From a virus, in IMG/VR virus record IMGVR_UViG_3300017917_001430, positions 1-58,460 of that record: DNA of 58,460 nucleotides, one strand, 5' to 3'. The notes below the pieces were generated by a model. It ran no database searches. It saw only the letters and a list, made by a program, of their open reading frames with translations, and had not been told where the DNA came from. Positions 52,484 to 58,460 of the stretch are shown in pieces (position 1 is the stretch's first letter; the number at the start of each line of letters is the position of its first letter). The translations under genes and the position numbers were made by a program.

Positions 52484-53241
52484 TCTTTATACCCCCATGT
52501 ATCATCATCAGTTGTAAATTTGCGTGTTCCTTGTCTGCCATCTAAATGATAAGATCTTTTAATATGTCCATCTGGATGATAAATCCATAACTTATGTTTA
52601 TCCCAACCACCCTGATCAAAAGAGTTGTTTGGTAAAACATCGTCCTGAACTTTTCCATGAAATGTATCTTCTATAAAAAATCTTTCAATACAATTTTGCA
52701 TAACTACATCTTTATAATAACTTTTTCTAGAAAGATGTGGTCTTTGACTCCACTGAGCAGTTTTCATAAAATCTCCATCCAAACCAAACATTAAGTGGTT
52801 GTGTTCTTTAGGAATTGATGCTTCAAAATGAAATCTAATTGTATTAGCTTTGTCCTGTCTAAACATTTCTAAACATTGTTCCCAGTCTATATACTCATCT
52901 GGTGTTAATGGTGCATCACCTTCAACATATAAAAGCAATGGTGTTTTGATTTCGTGCATTGTTTTATGCATCATTGTTGTTTGATGGCTATGCTCATCAA
53001 AAACTATTGGAACTATATTTTTATATTTGTGTAAACATTTCCACAGTATTCTATTTTTGTATTCATCGTAATCATCTTTACGATTTTTTTGCTCATCTCT
53101 TAGCCCATCAATTTGCATAATAATTTCATTGTTTGGTAGATGTTTTCTTAAATCTTCTATAGTTTGCTCTATCATTTCTGTGCTTGGATGAGCAGGTATA
53201 ACAGAGGTTGCTAAAATAATCGTTATGCTATCTTTATTCAT
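52480..53241 (-). CDS. Glycosyltransferase, GT-A-like
   Basis: 253 residues. N-terminal TIILATSVIPAHPS strand and LYVEGDAPL (DxD-like) suggest a GT-A fold. Late HPDGHIKRSYHLDG. Overlaps its neighbours by 4 to 8 bases. Assigned by pattern only. Confidence 0.55.
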   Translation of the reverse strand: MNKDSITIILATSVIPAHPSTEMIEQTIEDLRKHLPNNEIIMQIDGLRDEQKNRKDDYDEYKNRILWKCLHKYKNIVPIVFDEHSHQTTMMHKTMHEIKTPLLLYVEGDAPLTPDEYIDWEQCLEMFRQDKANTIRFHFEASIPKEHNHLMFGLDGDFMKTAQWSQRPHLSRKSYYKDVVMQNCIERFFIEDTFHGKVQDDVLPNNSFDQGGWDKHKLWIYHPDGHIKRSYHLDGRQGTRKFTTDDDTWGYKE

Positions 53242-54088
53242 TTACCTGCCTCATAATCTCAATACCTATATCACGTTTTGCTTTAATCCACCAAGCTACT
53301 ACTCTATGCATATTTGCTGGATAGTCTTCTAAAAGTTTTGGTACAAGATCTTTAATTTCATTCCAGTTAGTAATAAATTTTACTGGTATATCATATCCAA
53401 ACACATATTTATAAAATTCATCATGTCTGCCTTTTGAATTTATTAAATCTCCAATAGGGAGACATAACATTTCTATTGCTTCAAAAAATCTAAAGGTATC
53501 AACTGTAGCGGCTCCAGAAGGCGCAGGAGCTATCTTAGCGGTTGACATGGCAGCATAGTAGTCTTTAGGATCTCCGCCTTGTGCAAAGCCAGCTGTAGGG
53601 TTATAAAGGCTATTTGGCATATCTGGCATGACTTCTGCTAACTGTTGTCGTCTTTGATGGGTAATTTGACCACTAAAATATAAATCATATTTTTTATTTG
53701 GATATTTTGGTATCATTTTTTTTAAATGTTGAGGAACTCCAATGGGCAACTTATTGCAATGCTTATGTTGTGGATACGGATACTGAACCCATATTTCTGC
53801 ATTACTATGATTTATTTTTTTTATATTAAATTTACCTTCTTCATCACCGTTGATAAATAAAACTAACCTTGATATATTTTTTAATTCCTCATTAATTTGT
53901 TCTTCATACCCAATATTTTGTGGTCCAGGAATTACAACAAAAGCTCTTTCTGACTTTGGTAAATTAGTTGTTTTAATTTCATCAATTTTGTATTTATTAA
54001 AAATTTCTTTTAATAATCCATAATCCCATTTATCAGCAGCGCAATCTTCTTCTTTAACTGAATACAAATATGCTTTTATATTATTCAT
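53234..54088 (-). CDS. Exostosin-like glycosyltransferase
   Basis: 284 residues from the ATG at 54088, which overlaps the methyltransferase stop by 8 bases; an upstream ATG would overlap by 59. Contains YFSGQITHQRR and APAPSGAATVDTFRFFEAIEM with FEA, typical of exostosin GT47-type GT-B ends. Transfers a sugar; substrate unknown. Confidence 0.6.
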   Translation of the reverse strand: MNNIKAYLYSVKEEDCAADKWDYGLLKEIFNKYKIDEIKTTNLPKSERAFVVIPGPQNIGYEEQINEELKNISRLVLFINGDEEGKFNIKKINHSNAEIWVQYPYPQHKHCNKLPIGVPQHLKKMIPKYPNKKYDLYFSGQITHQRRQQLAEVMPDMPNSLYNPTAGFAQGGDPKDYYAAMSTAKIAPAPSGAATVDTFRFFEAIEMLCLPIGDLINSKGRHDEFYKYVFGYDIPVKFITNWNEIKDLVPKLLEDYPANMHRVVAWWIKAKRDIGIEIMRQVNE

Positions 54089-54788
54089 AATATAAATGAA
54101 CCTCATGCTGGTAGTCAAGTAAAGACTCTTTATATCCAATCTCAGTCAACCAATATCTAAGATCCCATAAATATTTATTCCAATACATAATCATAAATTC
54201 TGGATGACCAGATAGCCAAATTTTTGGTTTATACTCTTTTAATACTTTTTCGGCGCCAGTCAAAACAGCCCATTCACTTCCTTCAACATCAATAGTTATT
54301 GCTGTTGGTGGTTTTATTTTATGATCATAAACACAAGAGTCAATTGTAATTTGTCCATATTCGTCTCCTTCTGTATGTAATTCTTTAAATCCATGGGCTG
54401 CTTCTATTTGTTGATTTGCTTCTGGTGGAAATTCATTATGATAAATTCTTGTTAAGCTATTATTCTTATTTGATGCAAATCCAGGAATACATGCTAATGG
54501 CTTACTTAAATTATTGGCTTCCCAAATTAGTGGATAGTGTGACCAAACTTTTGGATTCGGTTCAAAAATGACAGTTTCTGCTTTCCATATTTGACAAAGA
54601 GCAACCATTTCACCTTCCTCTCCACCAACATAATAAATTACATCTCCATGTTTAAGATTTTTATGCATAGAATGTAATCTATTTTTTTCCCATCCTTTTT
54701 CTGAATACCATTCTGGTCTTTTTGCACGGTGTTCAGGAAGTACTATTTCAAATTCATTATTAATAATACTTTTAATCATTTGTGTCAT
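54081..54788 (-). CDS. FkbM-family methyltransferase
   Basis: 235 residues. SAM-binding DVIYYVGGEEGEM and IDVEGSEWAVLTGAEKVL with the FkbM VEG motif. Methylates a sugar hydroxyl in polysaccharide or glycolipid. Sits between SDR epimerase and exostosin-like GT in the operon. Confidence 0.8.
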   Translation of the reverse strand: MTQMIKSIINNEFEIVLPEHRAKRPEWYSEKGWEKNRLHSMHKNLKHGDVIYYVGGEEGEMVALCQIWKAETVIFEPNPKVWSHYPLIWEANNLSKPLACIPGFASNKNNSLTRIYHNEFPPEANQQIEAAHGFKELHTEGDEYGQITIDSCVYDHKIKPPTAITIDVEGSEWAVLTGAEKVLKEYKPKIWLSGHPEFMIMYWNKYLWDLRYWLTEIGYKESLLDYQHEVHLYYE

Positions 54789-55715
54789 TTATTTACCCAT
54801 ATAAAAACTAACTATTTCAGCAATACTTTCCTGCATAGTTCGTTTTGGTTTCCATCCAGTTTTTTCTTGCAATAGAGATGAGTTCATAAATTGTTTTTTA
54901 ATTTCAAATCCATCACTTTCAATAATTTCGTGGCTAACTGGATTTCCAATTGCATTTTGTACTAAATTAAATACTTCCATTGTTGAATATCTTTCTCCAG
55001 ATGAAATATTAAATGATGGAATATTATTAACAGTTTCTCCATATTGGAGTATATTTGCATAAGCAGAAACAACATCTTCAACATTTATATATTCACGAAT
55101 ATCTCTTCCGCCATTTCTAATGATAAAAACTGTTTGATCTTTATATGATTTTACAATTCCAGGAATTAATCTTTGAGTATTGTTGTCTCCAGATCCATAA
55201 ATATTACAAGCACGGGTTGTGATAATTGGCATTTTGTAAGTGTTTCTATATGAGTTACACATTATATCTGTAATAGATTTAGATGCATCATATGGATATA
55301 TACCATTTAAAACATGATCTTCAAAATATTCATCATTAGTAAGTTCGCCATATGCCTTATCGCTAGAAGCTACAATTGTTGATTTACAATTTTTATACTC
55401 TCTTAAAGATTCTAATACATTTAATGTTCCAATAGAATTTGTAAAAAAAGTATTATATGGATATTTTATTGAGTCGTATGCCTGAGTTTGTGCTGCTAAA
55501 TGAATAAAATAATCTGGTCTTGATTTTTCTATAAAAAAATCAACATCTGCTTTATTATTTATGCTTCCATAAACTTTATTAACATTTGGAGATAATTTTG
55601 TTTTGCTATGCTCATCTTTTAATAAAACAAAAACATTCCATCCCAAAGATAAATAGTAGTTTGATAAATGCGATCCAAGTAAACCAGTTGCTCCAGTTAT
55701 TGCTATATTATTCAT
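54789..55715 (-). CDS. NAD-dependent sugar epimerase/dehydratase (SDR)
   Basis: 308 residues from the ATG at 55715, overlapping the upstream stop as ATGA. Gly-rich GATGLLGSH (8-16), Ser118 and Y142-x3-K146 active site, NIYGSGDNN substrate loop. Looks like sugar-nucleotide 4,6-dehydratase/epimerase enzymes. Would make the activated sugar used by neighbouring transferases. Confidence 0.85.
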   Translation of the reverse strand: MNNIAITGATGLLGSHLSNYYLSLGWNVFVLLKDEHSKTKLSPNVNKVYGSINNKADVDFFIEKSRPDYFIHLAAQTQAYDSIKYPYNTFFTNSIGTLNVLESLREYKNCKSTIVASSDKAYGELTNDEYFEDHVLNGIYPYDASKSITDIMCNSYRNTYKMPIITTRACNIYGSGDNNTQRLIPGIVKSYKDQTVFIIRNGGRDIREYINVEDVVSAYANILQYGETVNNIPSFNISSGERYSTMEVFNLVQNAIGNPVSHEIIESDGFEIKKQFMNSSLLQEKTGWKPKRTMQESIAEIVSFYMGK

Positions 55716-56668
55716 TTTATCTCCAATTTGCTTAAAATCTCTTGCCATCTATGAATATATGTATGATTATTTTTTGTTCTTTCATGACCACGTTTTCTAA
55801 TTGCTTCTCGCTCATCTTCATGAACAAGATAATAATCTATTTTATTTTTTAAGTCATTCAAGTTACCGTGTTCATACCAAACTATTTCATCATTATTAAA
55901 ATATTGATCAAGGCCTTTTATATTTGGATATATAGTAAAACCACCACGACCAGTACTTTCAAATAATCTATCGCTAGTATAATATGGATAGTTAAAATTT
56001 AAATTTAAAGTATCACCAATTGCAATCTTGCTTTTAGCATAAATACGATTGAGAGCTTCACCTCTAATAGTTCCTGTATCGCCATCACCACCAACATGAC
56101 AAAACCTATTTTTATATGTATCTCTTAAAAAGTCTATCAACTGCGGTCTAAATTGATATTCATGATGATATCTTTTACTTCCCACGAAAATTACATCGTA
56201 GTAGTAATGTTTTTCATCATAATCTTTATGTATGTAACACTCTTTATCGTAAACTCCTGGGGGTATAAAATGACCTTTAACATTAGTATTATCGTTAAAC
56301 CAGTCAGCCATAAGCTTGTCTACTGTAAAGAAATGACCAATAGTTCTATAAAAGTTGTCTTGTTCAAGATCTTTTTGTCTTTCAAGACCAAACCATAAAT
56401 CAAGATGGTATGTAATGGTTTGAACATTGGCTTTTTTTAACTCTATTAAAACTTGATCCATTGGTACCTCGCCTGGAGTTTTCCATCCGTGAGTGTGTAC
56501 CCAAATAAATAAATCAGAAGATAATGCACGTCTTAATATCTTCTCACTTGTTGCTTTTTTTTCCTGCAATTTATCAACGGTGTGTCCAAGAGACTCTAAA
56601 GATTTAGCATGGTGATTTTCACTGCTATAAGGTACTTCAAAATTTCCTAAGAATGTTATTTTTAGCAA
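55712..56668 (-). CDS. Glycosyltransferase (CgeB-like GT-B)
   Basis: 318 residues from TTG, with GGTGGAGG 3 bases upstream. N-terminal FLGNFEVPYSSENHHAKSL and C-terminal GLDQYFNNDEIVWY then an E-rich helix are typical of CgeB/DUF3880-type glycosyltransferases. First gene of the longest operon in the island, just after an extended -10 promoter. Confidence 0.7.
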   Translation of the reverse strand: MLKITFLGNFEVPYSSENHHAKSLESLGHTVDKLQEKKATSEKILRRALSSDLFIWVHTHGWKTPGEVPMDQVLIELKKANVQTITYHLDLWFGLERQKDLEQDNFYRTIGHFFTVDKLMADWFNDNTNVKGHFIPPGVYDKECYIHKDYDEKHYYYDVIFVGSKRYHHEYQFRPQLIDFLRDTYKNRFCHVGGDGDTGTIRGEALNRIYAKSKIAIGDTLNLNFNYPYYTSDRLFESTGRGGFTIYPNIKGLDQYFNNDEIVWYEHGNLNDLKNKIDYYLVHEDEREAIRKRGHERTKNNHTYIHRWQEILSKLEIK

Positions 56669-56688
56669 TATCCTCCACCTTTTTAATC

Positions 56689-56697
56689 ATTATATCA
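56689..56697 (-). promoter_or_regulatory. Extended -10 promoter (minus strand)
   Basis: Reads TGATATAAT on the minus strand, about 20 bases before the TTG start of the CgeB-like gene. It would transcribe the operon down to 51446. Confidence 0.7.
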
Positions 56698-56709
56698 TTT
56701 AAATTATTA

Positions 56710-57387
56710 CTATATGTAAAAAATCCGTGGTTTTATATGTCCAACCCTTAAAAATGGATCAGCAAATATTTTATAACCTTCATCTGTTATTCTTTTACAA
56801 AAAAATGTATCTTCTCCAGTTATGCTATATACATTGTTATTTTCATCTGTTCCACTCGGAATGATGGTCATAAACCATGGATATCCTATTTTTTCTAAAA
56901 CTCCATAAGAACATGACATAAATCCAGTACCACAATTTAATATTTCAAAATCTTCTATATAATTATCTAATTCTTGAGGATTCATTAAAATCAATCCGTC
57001 TTGATTTTCATCAATACTTATTGATATATTTTGCAAGTTAGACTCCATATATATTCCAGTTAAAACATCCTTATCTGTTTTTATTAATTTTTCAAAATCT
57101 GAAACTGTCCAACACATATCACTATCAATAAAAATTACTTTTTTATATTTTAACTTTCCCATAAACGGAACATTTGAATTTCTTTCATTTAGATTATCGG
57201 GTGAGTTACCTACTAATAGATTTCTTACATGTGGTAACAATGGTGAATAAGAAATAGCAAACTTATATTTGTAATTATTCTCATTTAAATAGTTTATTGT
57301 ATTTGTCCAACAATATAAAAAATTTAAATTAAACTGAATACCTGGAACTAAAATAATAAAATCAACTTCTTCTGTATTATTTTTCAA
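56710..57387 (-). CDS. Glycosyltransferase, GT-A-like
   Basis: 225 residues. A GT-A-like layout: FIILVPGIQF start, VIFIDSDMCW DxD motif, GEDTFFCKRI and a final histidine (GHIKPRIF). Transfers from a nucleotide sugar with a metal. Overlaps the small gene upstream by 11 bases. Confidence 0.65.
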   Translation of the reverse strand: MKNNTEEVDFIILVPGIQFNLNFLYCWTNTINYLNENNYKYKFAISYSPLLPHVRNLLVGNSPDNLNERNSNVPFMGKLKYKKVIFIDSDMCWTVSDFEKLIKTDKDVLTGIYMESNLQNISISIDENQDGLILMNPQELDNYIEDFEILNCGTGFMSCSYGVLEKIGYPWFMTIIPSGTDENNNVYSITGEDTFFCKRITDEGYKIFADPFLRVGHIKPRIFYI

Positions 57388-57595
57388 TTTCGTTTAATCC
57401 TCTTGCAATTGCAGCAGAAACGTCAAAAGCTTTTTGAGTTCTACGAGATTTATTTAGTCCCTTTGCTTTCCAAAGTTCAGAAGTTGCTTGAATATCAACG
57501 GCAATTTGCTCTCTTATTTCTTTTACAGTAAAAACAATAAATTCCCAAACTTGTTCCTTTTGTTTATCTGTTAATTCTTTTGTCCAGTCTGACAC
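57377..57595 (-). CDS. Small helical protein
   Basis: 72 residues, starts GTG within one base of the deacetylase stop. Fully helical, charged. No motif; lies between PIG-L and glycosyltransferase. Confidence 0.45.
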   Translation of the reverse strand: MSDWTKELTDKQKEQVWEFIVFTVKEIREQIAVDIQATSELWKAKGLNKSRRTQKAFDVSAAIARGLNEIEK

Positions 57596-58218
57596 TATCC
57601 CACCATCTTTACAATATTAAATTCTTCTGCGTAACTTATACCATGCAATTTTGCAGTCCATGGCTGATTAAAAATTTTTAGTGAATCTGTAAACATATAT
57701 GGCATTTTTAATTGAGTAATATGTTTACGAACTGCATCCATTTTTATATCATACTCGTTGTCTATGTCAACTATATAATTAGACTTAAAACCATTATAGA
57801 TGCTTGGAGATCTATATTCAATTATACTAATTGGTAGTCTTCTTAAAGCAGACATGGTTATGTCATGAAGCAATCTATGCTCTTGATGTGTTTCATCTTT
57901 AGCAGAATGAATTAAAACTAAATCAATATTATTTTCTAAAACAATGTTTCTAATTTGATCTGACAATTCTTCATAATCTTCTACCAAAATTTTATTTGTA
58001 TGTCTAAATTTAAGAATACAATTTGGAATTAAAGAAAAAGAATTTATACTTTCTTGCATTCTTTCTTTATCTTGAGAACCATCTGACCTAGAATCTGGAG
58101 ATGCAATAAAAACATGAATATTGGATCCTTTTTTTTGTTGTTTTAAAAGAAAACCAAAACAAGAAAATTCAATATCGTCTGGATGTGCACCAATAGCAAG
58201 GATAGACTTAAATTGCAT
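57595..58218 (-). CDS. PIG-L/LmbE-like deacetylase
   Basis: 207 residues. AHPDD at 11-15 and the HQEH pair later are the zinc-binding motifs of this family. Removes N-acetyl groups from GlcNAc-type sugars. Fits the glycan island. Could also touch the mycothiol pathway enzymes, but the neighbourhood favours polysaccharide. Confidence 0.8.
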   Translation of the reverse strand: MQFKSILAIGAHPDDIEFSCFGFLLKQQKKGSNIHVFIASPDSRSDGSQDKERMQESINSFSLIPNCILKFRHTNKILVEDYEELSDQIRNIVLENNIDLVLIHSAKDETHQEHRLLHDITMSALRRLPISIIEYRSPSIYNGFKSNYIVDIDNEYDIKMDAVRKHITQLKMPYMFTDSLKIFNQPWTAKLHGISYAEEFNIVKMVG

Positions 58219-58238
58219 CTTTTTTATAAACCTTCCTA

Positions 58239-58340
58239 TTAATCTTCTTCATTTTCAAATTCCTTTAAAGTATTAGAGTTACTCAAACAAGTACTGCAAT
58301 CATTATTTATTAATTTATTTCCACACCCGTTACAAAACAT
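58239..58340 (-). CDS. 33-residue zinc-ribbon protein, leaderless
   Basis: MFCNGCGNK start with C3/C6 and C15/C18, then an acidic tail: the smallest supportable gene. No ribosome site; a TGGTATCAT box ends 6 bases before the ATG. Lies between tRNA-Thr and PIG-L. Confidence 0.55.
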   Translation of the reverse strand: MFCNGCGNKLINNDCSTCLSNSNTLKEFENEED

Positions 58341-58346
58341 ACTTAT

Positions 58347-58355
58347 ATGATACCA
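58347..58355 (-). promoter_or_regulatory. Extended -10 promoter (minus strand), leaderless
   Basis: Reads TGGTATCAT on the minus strand directly after the tRNA 3' end. Six bases separate it from the ATG at 58340. The -35 region would overlap the tRNA gene. Confidence 0.55.
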
Positions 58356-58362
58356 GATTCAG

Positions 58363-58434
58363 AGCCCCCCGTCAGGATTGAACTGACGACCTTCCGCTTA
58401 CAAGGCGGATGCTCTACCACTGAGCTAGGGAGGC
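58363..58434 (-). tRNA. tRNA-Thr(UGU)
   Basis: Minus-strand cloverleaf of 72 bases: acceptor GCCTCCC/GGGGGGC (one T-G pair), D-stem GCTC/GAGC, anticodon stem TCCGC/GCGGA with loop CTTGTAA (anticodon TGT), variable loop AGGTC, T-stem GTCAG/CTGAC with TTCAATC. No encoded CCA. Decodes ACA, a codon used often in this AT-rich phage. Lies at the outer edge of the glycan island. Confidence 0.95.
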
Positions 58435-58460
58435 AATTATTCATATGCCTGATTTAAAAA

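Noticed and set aside
1-58460. Prophage or integrated element
   Set aside because: No integrase, repressor, attachment repeat or host flanking genes are seen.

Overview
The window is part of the genome of a tailed, strictly lytic-looking siphophage. It is dense, AT-rich and mostly on one strand. The likely host is an actinobacterium, probably a low-GC freshwater type. This rests on a WhiB-like regulator, actinophage-style head-tail proteins, a CHAP endolysin encoded near a lipoprotein and small membrane proteins, and secreted proteins that look like host surface proteins. I see no integrase, repressor or attachment site. Portal, prohead protease and most of the capsid gene are not here, so the genome continues beyond both ends.

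Layout. (1) 1-19328: end of the major capsid gene, head-tail connectors, tail terminator, major tail protein, two paralogous tail assembly chaperones, a 2054-residue tape measure and the tail-tip/fibre proteins. (2) 19338-34782: regulators and a large replication/recombination set: DnaB-type helicase, primase, ssDNA-binding protein, DnaE-type polymerase with an apparently intact PHP proofreading site, RecA/UvsX-like recombinase, Cas4-like and RuvC-like nucleases, a MazG-like pyrophosphohydrolase, a nucleotide-modification-associated protein and both terminase subunits. (3) 34798-40395: two exported proteins and a lysis cassette. (4) 40458-50709: accessory genes, including an HslV/proteasome-like protease between two paralogs of a conserved phage family, Hsp20, FmdB-like zinc ribbon, Snase nuclease, thioredoxin, WhiB, DNA repair glycosylase and many small zinc-ribbon or membrane proteins. 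(5) 50770-58434: a glycan-modification island, nearly all on the minus strand, with a tRNA-Thr(UGU) at its outer edge.

Expression. Genes form tight overlapping runs (ATGA/TAATG junctions), broken by four intrinsic terminators and by promoters of two visible kinds: extended -10 boxes (TGNTATAAT) with weak -35, and near-consensus TTGACN/TATACT promoters. Several genes start about 6 bases after the -10 box with no ribosome site, which suggests leaderless mRNAs, a translation mode common in actinobacteria.

The best candidates for something undescribed are: the promoter-driven cassette 40402-42763 (two paralogs of an uncharacterised family around a self-processing-type threonine protease); the inverted-repeat operator over the hsp20 start site; a shared C-terminal peptide on two adjacent virion-like proteins; and split-gene tail chaperones in place of a frameshift.
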